A DNA stretch of 64,000 bases from Mesaphorura yosii (Eukaryota > Arthropoda > Collembola > Poduromorpha > Tullbergiidae), in contig WIXG01000162.1 of NCBI GenBank assembly GCA_009869945.1, positions 62,001-126,000 of the forward strand, written 5' to 3'. Position 1 is the first letter of the stretch. Each line of letters starts with the position of its first letter. Positions 35,699-50,000 of the stretch are shown here, piece after piece. The notes beneath the pieces were generated by a model that made no database searches, was not told the origin of the DNA, and worked only from the letters and a program-made list of their open reading frames with translations. A program made the translations under genes and the position numbers.

Positions 35699-38280
35699 AA
35701 GTCAGTGGAGTGTCTAATTTCCCAATTTATGTATTTTTAGACAAAGGGAAAGGAGAAAGAAAGTCAGGCAAAGGTGACGTACAGAGAAGGGAGATTCCGC
35801 TTTGTTGTTTAGCGAGAAAACAGGCGATGGTGTTTAGAAATAGAATAGAAAGCAACTGCAAGCACAGATTAGATATAATTGCCATTAGATTGTCGCGTTG
35901 TTGAATGCTTCTTCAAGTGCCCGAATACCTTGTTCATGCCCATGCCACAATCATGCACAATTACGTCCACTCTGCATGTTAACAAGCCAAACCCATGCTT
36001 CGGGGTCGTGGCATGGGTTCGTTCGGGTGATTTGGCACATGAAGGAGTTTTGCATTCATAACCGAGTCTAAACTCGACTCGGAGTACACTTGAAGTGGTT
36101 TGCTTATTCCGTACTTCTACTGTACAATGGGTACAAAGTCGAAATACGTAAATAATTATCATGAAATGTTTGGGCAGCCCAAACCAGTCACAAGTGTGTG
36201 CTTTTTGTTAGACAACATGATATCTGCTCTAGCGCATTACGGGGAAATTGAGATTAATAATATCATTGAAAGCGACTAATTATAGACGGAAATCAGCACG
36301 AAAGTGAGATTTCTGCTGACGGTGGTATACACGCATGGAGGCAGATGGAAATGTATGAGTGAAGTGGAGTTGATTTTGCTGCGTTGCAATTAAAAATGTA
36401 AACAAGCCCATAAATTGCCAGTGCAAGGTATAAAAATGCCGACCACCGTCGTCGTCGTGAGTCGAGGCAAAGAGTACACGCATTCTTTGGATAATGCCGT
36501 TCCATGATTAACCAATGTACCTTTCCAAAAATTCAATTTTAATGCAAAGTTATTGTTCTTTAGCTTCGATTGTTGGGGGAATCTCATTCCATGCTTTTGA
36601 CGCGGATGTCGGCGGCTCTCAATTAGCACCGAGCAAATGCTGGAGTAAATATTTACTAACTTAGCTTCTTCGGTCGATAAAACTCACCTTTGAAGTGCAT
36701 TCCGGAAATTCCATTCCAATCGAATGCTTCATGCTGCCGGTACTCTTCCAAGCCAAAATGGGGAATTGGAAACTTTAGCGTGTACTCATCTGCATTTACT
36801 TTTTTGAGAATTACCAAATCTTAATGTCTCGCATTTAGATACGGCCTGTGTATGTCAATTCAATTTCGATGCGGTATCACTTCACAATCCTACTCGCTTA
36901 CTCGGACTACTGTTGCGAATTCGTCTCAAACCTGCTCTTAAAGCCTTAAGCAGGATTAAATTGCCCTACACGCCAAAATTCCTAGAAGATGCATTGGTAC
37001 TGGCGACGCTACACGAGGCAGTACGCCGCACGAGAAAGAAAGAGCGAGAAATTCAACAATATAAAAATTAATTACACGTACTGGTTCGTGAGCCATATCA
37101 AAATCGTAGCATAGCATGTCCAGTGGCTGTGGATGTGGAGTGCATATCGGGAGCAGGTTGCGATAATTCAAAGAAACAGAACAGAAGACGTAGATGCGAA
37201 TTACGAACCATAATGCATAGGGTAAGGTAAATAGTAGTAAAGGTGCGACTGCCATACCAGTTTTCGTGCTCGCACCTCGCACTCACACGCTGGTGTGCAT
37301 ACTTGGCAATGGCCGGAGTATCATGCCCCAAATCGAACCTTCGTATGCAAGGTTCAAGTTCAAGATACGAGCACAAGCAGTAAGCGATGAAAGAAAGGCG
37401 ATAAAAAAACGGCACGTGTAGGTTAATTATGCATTATATAATTTCCACGTACATACGTACGCAGACAAAGTTGATTTTATTTATGGGACGGTGACGATCT
37501 CTTTATCGTTATGTGCCAGGGAATTCTCTCTCGGAATTATTTAGGCAAAAATGAATCGCGCCGGAGTGCAAGTGGCAATTACGGCAATTGTGTATTCGGC
37601 AATGCCGAATATGCAAGTTCACGATCGCGACAATGGCAAATATTTTTCCAATAAATCCCAGCATTGCACTGCCACAATGCTGCGCTGGGTTGAATGATTG
37701 GATAAAGGTCACTGCAATTTCCATACGCACAAGTAATAAACTGCTGGCTAGCCTTTGGATCCAAGTTGTTTGCCACACGTGTACTATTTACACGTACAAA
37801 TGGCTGTGCCGCACCAGGACCAGACCAGATTTTATCTGCACTTGTGCTTTCATGCTTTCGATGCAAAACAACGACAGTGACGTCCATGGCCATACGTCTG
37901 TGTGTATAACGAGTTTCAATGTGTGCAAGGCTTTTTTGCAAAACTTTCATACTATACTTGCTTTCTGTATGCAGAGAATTAAGGAATGAGATTATGATAA
38001 GCGTCGAACGCGAAATCCTCGCGCCGCACTCCATGAACTCTTCACCATTTCGTCGTGCTGCTGTGATGCATGAGAAAACGAATGCTAGTGTCAGCTTGAC
38101 TAAATAGGCGACAATTGCCAATTTATGGAATTATTATTTTAACATGGAAAATGTACCGACGCATCATGTCATCCCGTATCACGAGATTAGTCTGAATAGC
38201 AAATACCACGCAGATGAGATAGTAAGTTCATGTTCACATTCACAGCTTGGTAGTTGTCAGACGACAGATATGAAAATTAT

Positions 38281-38301
38281 GAATTGCGAATTGTGAATTG
38301 C
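38281..38301. repeat. three-copy 7-base tandem repeat
   Basis: GAATTGC, GAATTGT and GAATTGC follow one another head to tail. Similar GAATTGCGAAT words recur through this gene-poor region. Confidence 0.8.
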
Positions 38302-38798
38302 AAACGGTTGCGGTGAATGCATGAATAAAATGTGACTGACTATTTACCATTTACATTGCAAATAGTTATAATGCCAGTGACAACATTGAACATTCACAAC
38401 ATGGCACGGCAGTAATATGGCAAATGATTGCATGCAAGCCCGCATTGGCCGCATGCACACAAGTTGTTGGGAATGTGGCAACGCTGGCAGCACAAAGGCT
38501 ATTAGTCCTTGACATTCGTTGACCTTGGACTTGACCACCGCCCCTCGTTGCTTTGAGGGGTAATTCGAGGAAACGTTAAAATGAATGTAAACGTAAAGCG
38601 TTTTTAGATACGGTGACGAAAGGCAAATACAAAATTGCCAGCTGCAAGTAGAACATGGGCTCGGCATTGGCAATAATAGCAAGGGGACCAATCAGTTTCC
38701 TGGCAAATTACAGACAACTGTAATAATGCCTAGATGGTCCATACTCACTCGATTGCAAATCATCCTTCCAGCAGGGAGGTTTATTTCCCCGATAGTTC

Positions 38799-38822
38799 AA
38801 TATCGATGCAATCATCGATATT
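38799..38822. repeat. perfect inverted repeat, 10-bp arms, with ATCGAT cores
   Basis: AATATCGATG (38799-38808) and CATCGATATT (38813-38822) flank CAAT. Each arm holds TATCGAT, close to the DREF element (TATCGATA) of arthropod promoters. No gene is visible beside it. Confidence 0.75.
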
Positions 38823-39800
38823 AAATTGCATATAATGTGCTGTGATGTAAGTCAGGCGGCTGGACTCTCAGGAACAAATTATCTACAATTTGCAGAAATC
38901 AGAAATCGCAACATTTCAAAATCCAAGAATGCCAAGAGGAGCTGGTGTAGTTATTGCATTGGAACAAGCATTCGGGTGCACAGCCACATAGTCAATGCGC
39001 ATAATATGATTGATTAGGGATTGTATGAAAGAATCTTGAATGGTGGTTCGATGCCGTAATTCGCAAAGATCCTAAAAATAACTCCGTCTGGCTCGTGCTG
39101 CTTGATTTGAGAAAATTAAACTTTCAGATCCGGCAAGACCTCACAATTCATAATCATAACCAAGCCATGCCATTGCCATTGTAAGCCAACACAGGTAATT
39201 GACGCCTGCTGGCGTAGTTCGCACTCACAGTGTGGTCTGCGTTCGCATTTAGCATTTAGTGCCTGATTAAAAAATTTATGCGAACTCATTTGATGTCTGT
39301 GGCTCATGTTTGCTCAATTCGTCATTTGAAATTGCAAAAACATTGACTGGATTTTGCATGCATATGAATACATGAATATCAAGTCGTATTTTGCACAACG
39401 CGAATGGAAGTGGGTACGGTACGTAAGTGCGAGATATGAATTGCGAATACGAACGTGCTTCCAGACAAGGCTTGTATTAGGTTCCATGAACGTAAGAGGA
39501 CACAGAATTGATGCAAGTCCGTCCTGCGACATGAAGTCATGTAGTCAAATGACAAAGAAAATCCAAGCGCAAGTAGAAAGAGCAGACTTTAATAAGATGT
39601 AGCGTGCCGTTTGCAATTCTGCTTGACGCGTGACTGTGCAAATGTATCTTCGTGGGTACTAATACGTCCTAATATGATTTGCGTTGCTGTGAGACATAAG
39701 CGACTGACTTTGGGATGAGATAAGAACAACGCGCATTGCGCATGAGGCATGTAACGTGTTATACAATCCGTTCATGGCCATTTCTGCCTGCCATGAGCCA

Positions 39801-39838
39801 TGGCATGGCATGATGGTTGGCACGGCACGGCATGGCAA
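39801..39838. repeat. cryptically simple GGCA-rich stretch
   Basis: Six GGCA words occur in 38 bases, in the pattern TGGCATGGCATG...GGCACGGCACGGCATGGCA. Similar but looser runs occur elsewhere in both gene-poor regions. Confidence 0.7.
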
Positions 39839-42800
39839 GAACATGCGGCTATGCGATGGTTGCAATGCAATAATTGCGAGTGTATGCAAAATGGCAAGTC
39901 AATCGCATAAAAATCAGTTTCAAATCTGGATTTTTCCAGTGAGGCTAGGTCCAGACAAGCTACCGACCATTTATCGCCATCGTGATCGCGCATATGGCAT
40001 GTGGCATTACATGCTGATAGACGATATGCTATTGTAAGCAGTTATACCTTTGCAATTAACATCTAGCACTAATAAAGCACAAAATAAGTACTCAGAATTA
40101 GAATTCGGTGTCAGTTTAGAACCGTCAGGCACCATTATTTCGCCCACCACACTGCAGAATTCAAAAGGTTGAACTCACCAGTTGCCAATCGCGGAGATTT
40201 ACTTTTGAAAGGTTAAAATAGTTCAAGAGAATGCATTTTCGCGCCTAATTTTCATGCTAAAATAATTAAGTACCCGTCCAGCAAAGCCAACTGAATTGAA
40301 TGTGAATGCGAGTTTTGTTCTTAGCTTCGCGTTTTTGCATACGTCAATTACGCAAGCGTTATGTAAACTCACGTCCATGCGTCATACTCATACTTCGTTT
40401 ACAGGGATAATCACACATCAAAAACTGGGTACAATGTACAATTGCACTGCGAATGCGTCATGACATGCGCATCCATCTCCCGACGGAATGCATGCATCAT
40501 TGGGCGAGAAATATCAACATGAAAGTTGGTGCAGATTTTAATAACAATTTTGTTATTTGTTGTTGATTTTTGTGGCTCTTTTTTCATTCAGAACGGTGAG
40601 GGTACGCGTTTGGTGCACGTCTTGTGAAGTTGCACATAATGACGTGACCACAATCACATCACACGTATATGCAAAGTACAATCAAGATTGGTGAATCGAA
40701 GTGTGCGGATTGTCCCGAGAAATCATAACAAAACATTTGCACTTCACGCACAATTGCGTGCCCAAAAATGTAATGACTTAATAATTTTCGCTTAGCCCTT
40801 TGTCCAAATGAAATTGAAGCCACGCTGTAAAATGTACAGATTTTCCCCAAAATACTCGTAAAAATATGGATGAGACGTAGCCTTTGTTTTTGTTTTTCAC
40901 ACTGACTGCAATTACTTGCTTTTATATCCGGCAACAGAATTATTAAATTATTAAACCGCAAAACTACAAGCAGACACACAGATTCAGGTGATATTTCATG
41001 CGTGAGTTATTTCACATTTGAGGAAAACAAAAGGATTAGTAAGATTGACGAATTATCGGGAAATCGTCTACAGAAAGCCAAAATTCGTTTTGGGTTGAAG
41101 AAGAAGATGAAAATCAGTCAAGAACAAGGCCATTGGGCAAGTGATGATCAAGTTGTCCAGTGAATTGTTAGTAAATTGTTTCCAGATACAAATACTCCAA
41201 AAGAATTGTTTGTGGATAAATTGTTTCAAGTGAATTGGTCTGTTTCCTGATGGAAATAATTAGCCGATGAAGTGACCGACCTGAATAACGATATGCGATA
41301 TGGTAGGGAGAGTTGAGTAAAACTATTCGATTTCAGCCCAGGCATCAAAATAAAAAGTGGGCGAGTTTGTGGTGTGGCCAAACCACAAATATTCATAGTT
41401 CATTCACAATTGGTGGCAATACGATACAAATACGCAATTGACTTGTGACTTGAAACTTTTAATTAGTCTTTGTCCACATTCCATTCATCCTTATCGTCGA
41501 TGTCAAACCTCAGGCCAAGCGAGTCAGATGCAAACCAAGAAATCAAGTATCAAGTATCATCAAGTATGCCTTTGACCATTGTCAGTTGTCACCAACAAAG
41601 AGTGGCCATAAAGCGTGTTTTCTATTCGGAGCCGAGTTCCTTACTTTTCGGACAGAGCAGGTTTCGCTTTCTGCTAACATGGCCAAAACCATACGAAGAG
41701 ATTTGGGATGAACTTTTCCACTCGCCTCCTCACGACATTGAGACTTTTCACACATCGCAAAACAACTTCATTTGACCCGCGACCGAGTAGCACAAACGGT
41801 ACAAATAAATGTGACAACCAAAGCTGTAAACACGTCTATTGCAAATTTTCCATACAGAGCCTCTCTTACAATTCGCATTCGCGAACAGTCAGGGTGGGCC
41901 TTATTCGAAACCGGATTAGATGCTGTCTCAAATGCTTTATGCCCTGCTACTGCAACTGCACCTAATTGATTCTTTTTTGGCTTGTTTACGCGTGGCTTTT
42001 TGGAGTAGAAGCAATAACATCAAATTAGTGAGGAGAGCACAAATATGAGCGTTTCTTGAGAAATTGGATCTGGAAGTGACATCGAATTGAATCTTCTGTC
42101 GAAGCGGCTGATGCTGATGCAACTTTTGATGATGCAGTGTGGTGTCTGGGTCGCGGATTAAAGATGATTAATAATACTAAACGTACAAATGCAAATTTAT
42201 TGACAAAGGAAGTTGAAGTCACGTCGGCAACAAAATGATGCGAGAATAAATGACGTTTGCCGTTTGTCCAAGCGATAAAGGTTAAGCTGGACTCAAACTT
42301 GAAAATACAAGCATGGAAAATGTACACAAGGCCACTTATTATGAAATTCATTCATCACACCGTGCCGTTCGTAAACAAGTTCCAAATGCTTTCGGTACGT
42401 CTGCCTGTAGAGCATACGTGCAGCTTGGCAGGCAGGGCAGATGCGTAACAGCAAAACATTGGCAAAAAATTATACGTGTAAACATGAGCATAAATAAAAT
42501 GGCAAAGCTTACGCTCACGCTCACGTCCACGTACGTTGCCAAATAGCAAAATGCACATATAACTAGTCAGATGTATTCTTAGTAATTTACATTTTTCGTA
42601 CACAACAACACGAAAGGATGTTAAGCACACGCATAAGCTGGCCTGCCCGTCGGCCAATAATAACATTGTTTTCTATTAATTGTTAAGCTCATGTTGATGA
42701 ATGAATTGCATGCAATGCAGTACCAAGAAACGAAAAACGAGTTCGGCTTTTTCGCTATTATTATGAGTATTATTCTGTGTTTTTGTTGACTCGAGTCGGG

Positions 42801-45800
42801 ATTGCCATTTTCGCTGTAACTTCACCGTTCGCATAAACAAATTGAAGTTCAAGGTTATGCGATGCATGCAGGATTTGAGCAGGCCAAGGCAAATTACTAT
42901 TACTATTACTAGTGCGAATTAAACGTATCACATTAAGGAATGGAATGCTTACTCTTCATATTGCAGCAACGTATCTACGATTCTTATCCGGATTTTGTTT
43001 TTGTATTACATAATGCTTACGATGACGACTGCTTGGCATTAGCCAGCCAGATTGTGCTTCTGCCAATTCAAACGAGATAATGAGCGACGAGCGAGCGAAG
43101 GAAAGATATGAACAAAAATGAAAATGTAAACAGACAGCCTTTGTTAACCAAGTTCATTAGTCCAAGTGTGCTTGCTGACACAGCAAAGGTCTGGAAACGT
43201 TGTGAAATACCAACAATCTCATACTAGCAAACGCAAAAAGTCCGCTTCCGTTTTTGTAAACAATGTTACGCGGTTGATACCGATTATGACGGACTGAATT
43301 ATTTATTGCTTACGCGTACCGAAAGCTGAAGCGCTTGGATAAAATCAATGTTGTCAATTGCTATTATTGGCCGTCCGGCGAGCAACACAGCACGAGATAT
43401 CAATTTTGGATCAGCTTCACTGCTGTCATCGGCGTCTGATTGGCTTGCTGATGTTTACGAATTGCGAGTTTGCGATGATTAATAGAAATTGAATGGACGA
43501 AACGAACATGAATCGAATCTGCACTGGGAGTGGAAATATTCATAAAATGAATGTCTTCCGAATGTCTACTTGCTTACATACACACAATTCCAAACTGTTC
43601 TTAGCCCTGAGTTCCCGAATTGTCTTCAGGTTCTTTATAGTACCTAAAGATGGAAAATATATCGCGCATCGAGTACGGATTAACGTTTGTCCTTTCTTCG
43701 TCCTTTCACTTTTTGACCATTCTCATACATATTTAAAGTTTCTATGTGCTACTCGTCTCGTCTGCACATATCCACCATTTACTCTATCCCGTCGAAGCAT
43801 TTCCACAACCAACGAAAAGACGACGCAGTAGAGTCTCGACCTTGCTCAACATCTCAGCAATTGCGAAACTACGTTGTTTCTCGACGTACGCGTTGCACTC
43901 TGTGCAGTGAGCAAGTGGGTTAGTTGGTTACTCGGGTAGTTTACATTCATACATTTCTGATGTAACACAGTGCATTCTGGCCTTCTGGCTCTCCACTGCA
44001 GTGTAGCTATGAGCAAAAGAACGTTCCGCGCTTCCTCCTTCGCCTTGTGCTAGGGTGGCATGTTGTCCATTCCTGGAAATTTCCCCTTCCCCGTTAGAAG
44101 TCATGGTACATTTCTGCTTCTACTTCTACTTGGCATTCGAGCTGAATTGCGCAGCAAACGCTGAACGTCCGTCCATTATTGATCGCACTTGGCAATAGCA
44201 TTTTATTTCTGGCTAAAACGCGTAAACAAGTTCCGCGTCGTAAGATAGGTCAGTTTTTTATTATGTACACACTGTGTGTATGCTTTACAAGCTAAAATCA
44301 TGCAAGCATGGCCACACGACCTGAAAATACAATGTGCTTCATACTTGAAAACTTCATAGCTACTGGAGTTGACTTGTAATTGTCTGTCTAATTAATGGGT
44401 TGGAACTCCTGAATTCACGGCTTGATTTAAGCACTTACAAACAAAGCAAAACATAACAAGTCAATACTTATTTCTCTCAATGGCTTAATCGTTGTGACGT
44501 ACCCGGTAAGTTTATATTGGCCAGTTTACGTAATAGTGTGCGAATTCATCAACAAACAATAACAAAGGTGGGCAAAAAATTATCAACCTCTCTGCAGTGT
44601 GCGGAGCGGCTGTAAATCCTTGAGCAGTTGAACTCATTTCTGTGTTACGAGTACGCAATTCCTAAAATGTTGTCAACAGATTCAAGGTCCTCTTCTCCCT
44701 GTCTAATTTTTCGCAAGACTTTCATACACATTGTGATTTGTGCAGAAACTCCGAATGTTGTGGTTGCATTGGACATCAAACGTAAATGCTATATGCAGCG
44801 CAGCAAATTCTCTTTTTTTTATTGGCGTGCATTGGAAAATTACTCCAGCACATCTTTTATTTAATGTAATATGCAACTCGACCATGGCAGTGGCCACGGC
44901 CGGCCGACTTCACATTTCTTCTTTGCCAATTATCATTGCAAAAATATACGTTTAATGTTTGATTGCATCATTCTGCTTCACACACTTCACATGGCAAAGT
45001 GGTGTTGACTGGAATATGAATAGATTTCCTTGTTGATGTACGCCTGAGTCGCATTACGCATTTACAGGTGCTGGCCGCTGACTGCACTGCAATGACACGT
45101 ACATCATTAGAAAATGGCTACATTATAGAAGCTCATATTGATAAATAGAACTAACAATTTGCCAAGTATAGCACCAGAGCAGCACCGGAGCACAGTAGAA
45201 TAGAGTAACGCGACCTTGCACTTCGACTTGTTTATTTACACTTTTGGAGCCTGTTACAGTGAAAACCTTCCATTCCTTTCTATTCTATTCATATATCCTA
45301 TCTTGCAACCCGTTAGCATTGGCTATGCAAGCCTGTTACACAATATGATGGCTTGAGAGCCGAATCACGTACACAAACCACAGCGCTGGGGCATGATTCA
45401 GATTGAAGAGGCGAATTCTCGGAATAATCTTCTGATTGCGACAGATTTCCCCAGCGTAGTGTACCAAGAATGGCTTCACGGCCGTCCGTGTTGTCGGTCT
45501 TCATTTTGAGTAGAATTAATTATCTGGTGACATTGTTCCTGCAGTCATCGCAGAAGATTTCAGTTCCCACGAAGTTGGTTTTCCAGAATCGAGGTTCGAA
45601 TCATGAATTAATCAAGTCCGACCGTTCGGTTATTTTCACACATGAGAAGAAACATGTACATGAGCGATAGTAGAACATTTGTTTACTTGAGAAAGTCGCA
45701 TTTGCCTTCACGGCTCTTCGTAGTTTGCCGAAGCTTAAAATTTAATTGGTAGGAAAATTTCGGTTAGAGTAAACAGGTTGTCAAGCACGAGAATACTTCC

Positions 45801-46528
45801 GCAAGCTTGTGAAAGGAGCAGCATCTTGTTCATTAATTGCTGAGTTTATTTGGGAACTAACTTTCTGGTGCAAAAATAGAAGCACATGCTCATTTTACGT
45901 TTACGTACTTAGTGTGGTTTCAAATGTAGGTTATCGAAAAAATCCAGCGGCCTGTGGCTGTGTTCATATACTCACAGATCATAAATGCTTAATTGATTGT
46001 GGCCAATGCAATGGAAAAGGTGTCCCTGTCAGATGCTCTTAAATATTCTTATCAGTTGCAAGTGTTGAATTCTTTCAGTTAAAATTCGCTTCGAACTGCT
46101 ATGCTGGGATGTTTATAATAAATAAATAATAATACGAATAAATCTCGTCGACATGCTGTAGGATAAAAACATATAGAAAGTCTGTACCTTCTTAATCTAA
46201 TGTCTCAGCAAACCAGCAAACTCGTCACCAGAAAATATTTTTTAAAAAAAGATAACCTTTGACGTGACTCATGACTTCATGCTCCAAATTATCATCTTCG
46301 GAACTGACCTTTCATGTTATTCGCCTTACATCATCACTTTGGGGTTTGATAATTGAAATTAACATCAACGTCCTTCTTAGAAGAGACTTTGGGGCCTAGC
46401 TGATGGTATCATTACGGGGAACCAAATTACGCAAACAATAAATAAATGCTTTGAAATTGATATTTTGGCAGAATACCAGAAACCACTCTATCATTGAACC
46501 GTTTAACAGTTAAATTTTTGTAGGCACT

Positions 46529-46558
46529 TATTAGCACATCTTCAGTGTGCTTATTTAT
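46529..46558 (+). repeat. dispersed 30-base repeat, copy 1
   Basis: This segment, starting TATTAGCACATC, matches the reverse complement of 50124-50153 with a single A/G mismatch. Its core is partly self-complementary (AGCACA...TGTGCT), so it could form a short hairpin. This copy lies about 0.45 kb past the ABCB7 stop. Confidence 0.8.
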
Positions 46559-46986
46559 TCTCGAATGTCTGAAATGTTCGTGATTGGGATACATGAATCC
46601 ATGATGACTGCAGGAAAAGTACAAATTAAAATATACTTTCGTACTTTAAAAAAATCTTAATTTATTGTTGCAGGAATCTCACGATTATAATGCTTTTGCC
46701 GCAAAATATGGTTGACAAACCCCCTGAAATCTACTTTATGAATACGCTTGTCCACTCCAACATTACTCCACAATCCGGGGAGTTCATAATGTCCAGGAGT
46801 GAACTTGTGAACTCAGTCAAGTAAATCTAGTCTTACTTATTTTCTCGATTTTCTCAAAGCATTAAATATGGACCGAGGTGTGCAAGAAATGGCGATAGCC
46901 ATTTACAACCTACAACCACATGGATAAATTAGTTTTTATAATCGTACACGAATAATAATCATCGAGACGGATTTGTACTCTAAGGC

Positions 46987-46992
46987 TTTATT
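46987..46992 (-). terminator. polyadenylation signal, ABCB7
   Basis: A minus-strand AATAAA lies only 18 bases past the last base of the ABCB7 stop codon, implying a very short 3' untranslated region. Confidence 0.6.
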
Positions 46993-47010
46993 GCGATAGA
47001 AGCATAAACA

Positions 47011-50000
47011 TCACTGATGGTGTTGCGTCCTCCATAGTGTGTAATAGTAGGAAGATTTTTTCGAAGTCAGGTCCTTATGAGTCCCTCTGTCCACTATGCG
47101 GCCACCTTGCAACACTAAAATTTCGTCCGCATCCATTACTGTTGAAAGACGATGTGCTATCCAGATGGACGTCCTGTTTTGCGAGGCCTTCTTTAATGCT
47201 TCCAATATATTCTAGAAAGGGCAATTAACATCACTCAACAACGTTCACCACTGAATTTCATGAATGTTTATGTTCTTTGTTGTCTTTTCTTACAGATTCA
47301 GTTATGGAGTCCAGCGAAGAAGTGGCCTCATCGAAGACGAGAATTGGAGTCCGTTTCAGAACAGCCCTTGCAATAGCGACGCGTTGCTTTTCACCACCGC
47401 TCAACTTCAACCCTCGTTCGCCAACCTGAGTCTCGTATCCGTTGGGCCAACGTTGAACAAACTTGTGAAGATTGGCCACTTCTGCTGCTTGATAAGCTTC
47501 CTCCAGGGATGCTTCCAGATTTCCATATTGCAGATTGTAAAGCAACGTATCGTGAAATAGAACTGAATCCTGAACAAAAGCAACAGCTAGTCACGTTAGA
47601 TGTCCTCCGCAGAAATCAGTTTGCAAATTTCGTTTACCTGTGGCACAACAGCGATTGATTTTCTCAACGAATCCAAATCTACCGCACAAATATTTTGACC
47701 AGCAATCTTGATTTCACCTTCCTGAGGTTCCACAAATCGGTAGAGTAGACGTGTAATGGTCGATTTTCTGCATTAAAACAGAAGATGCCAAATTAGCCAA
47801 GAGGTGGTGGCTTTCCAAGGATTTACGTACCCTGAACCAGACCCTCCCACAATGCCAACCTTCTTCCCTGGTTCGACGATAAACGACAAGTTTTTAAGAA
47901 TCTTCGTGTCGGGCGTGTATCCAAAAGTAACGTTATTGAATTCAATTGATGCATTGGAGGCTCCATTCAAGTTCAGCATCGGTGCGCCAACATTTGCCTA
48001 CACAACATCACAGCATAGATCACAGCTAGACGTTGTCTTTTGAGAACTGTATGCTTACGGGAATTTTCGTCTGGATTGCAAGCAGCGCAAACATTGTGGT
48101 CATATCGATCATCGCCTGCCTCGTCTCTCGATAAACTGTGCCGAGAAAGTTCAGAGGTATTGAAAGTTGGAAAAGTAGGCCGTTTACCATCACCAAATCT
48201 CCCACGGTCATGTGTCCTGAAACGTAACGTTCAAAGGGGATTGAATCATCTTGCTATCTCACTCGGTTTAGCAATTGCTCACCTTGCGTGATTTGTTTGG
48301 CAGCCATGATCATAATTGCACTTAAAGACGCGCTGAAGATAACATTCTGACCAAAGTTAAGCGTGGCGAGAGATGTGCTTGTCTTCAGGGAAGCCTTCTC
48401 AAATTTCTGCAGGATTTGGTCATAGCGCTCAGCTTCATACTTCTCATTGTTGAAGTACTTGACCGTCTCATAGTTCAAGAGGGAGTCCACTGCACGGTTC
48501 CCGGATTCATTTTCAGCCTTGTTCATGGCGATACGAAATTTCGTTCTCCATTGTGTCACGGACAGAGTGTACACTCCGTACGCTGACACGCATCCAAGTG
48601 CAACCATCGCAAATTCGCTTCCGAATTTGTACCCCTGAAGAATTCAGATTCACACATTTATTAAAACGCTACGCTGTGAAAACATCGATTCGGTCTCAGT
48701 ATGAACTCGATATCATTGTTGTTGCTTACGAGGAGAGACGAAACCAGTCCAAGTTCAAACAGTGTTGGAAATATATTAAAAACCATTGCAGTAACGATGA
48801 AATTAACTCCCCGAGATCCCCTGTCAATCGCCTGTGAATCAAATCGAAAGAGGTATATCCTAATTAGTATTCAAAGGGCAAAGGGCACAACTTTGTAAAC
48901 ATTGGAACACCACAAGTCAAGTAATGCATTCTAATTTTATGTTCATATTTGGTTGGCTAATAATGTACATAGTGGGATCATGTTTCTCGGACGAGTGCAT
49001 CAGCAGCTTCAATTGCTCTGGTACATGCTTGCATTTACAAGAATTCCCAAGTATCGATCGGGAATGGGTTCAGACGCTGAGAGGAAATCCATGGAAATTG
49101 TGTCGTAAGAGAATTGGAATCCTAGTTACGTGAGTGGGCATTGGGAGATTATTTATACAGATTCATTCGGTTAAGTCTACGATACCGGACCACTTCAACA
49201 ACAACGTGTTGATGGAAGTGGAACAAAAGGAGACGGAAAGCAAAAAGCAGAGAGTCGTGTTTGAATTGAAAAGGATGGCATATGTCAGCTTATCCTGACA
49301 GAAATGAGGTTGTCTAGAAACCATTTTATTTATCCTGCTTTCACCTCGCCTCACCAACTCGCCTTCGCTTCGCATCACGAGCGGATCACGGCTCTGAATA
49401 CTGACCGGAAAGGGAAAACTTATTCTCAGTGCAAGAAAATGAAGATCTGCTCGAAAATCACTTTTCTTTTTAGACGCAACTAAACCAGCCTGCTTCAGTT
49501 AATAGACAATCTTTTCTAAAGAAATATTCGTACAAAGATTTAAAAAGGACGGCAATTTAATTTTAGCAAATCAGTACTCAAGTACTCACCTTTGACAATG
49601 CTCCAGTCTGCCGGCTGAGATGAAATGCCAAATCCAAGTTGTGTAAATGCAGAAACACATTTTTGGACAATTGGCGAATGCTTCGCTGTGCAACCTTCGC
49701 AAAAACTGCATTGCGCAGTTCATTAAATCCAGCAGCACCGGCTCGTGCGAGACCATCTGAAATTAGACAACATAAGTTTTGATGAATGCTAACTAAACTA
49801 CTACTCATCTCAGATTAGAAATCGATTATGATATTTTGGGACAAAGAGGGGCACAAAGTCAACGAGTCTGTAAATAAATCGCACTCTTTCAGTTCAACTC
49901 AATGCATTCACCTTCACTTGCTCGAGCACAAGTTGAGACGACGAGTTCAGTTTAGTTTCAAGGTTGTAAACTCGACCCAGCAGCTGGTTGTTCCAAAAGC

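Larger units (their letters stand above)
33664..46986. other. gene-poor region, about 13 kb
   Basis: It lies between the 5' end of the seven-finger gene and the 3' end of ABCB7. No frame shows a recognisable domain, and no mobile-element protein or RNA gene is seen. It contains low-complexity words (GGCATGGCA, GAATTGCGAATT), small tandem repeats and hairpins, listed separately. The side near 33.7 kb probably contains the promoter and distal enhancers of the transcription factor. Confidence 0.6.

Noticed and set aside
45593-45603. GGTTCGAATCA, resembling the tRNA B box
   Set aside because: No A box at the right distance and no acceptor-stem pairing around it.
45809-46042. Cys-containing 77-codon ORF resembling a small secreted protein
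   Set aside because: No signal peptide at its start, irregular Cys spacing and no neighbours in support.
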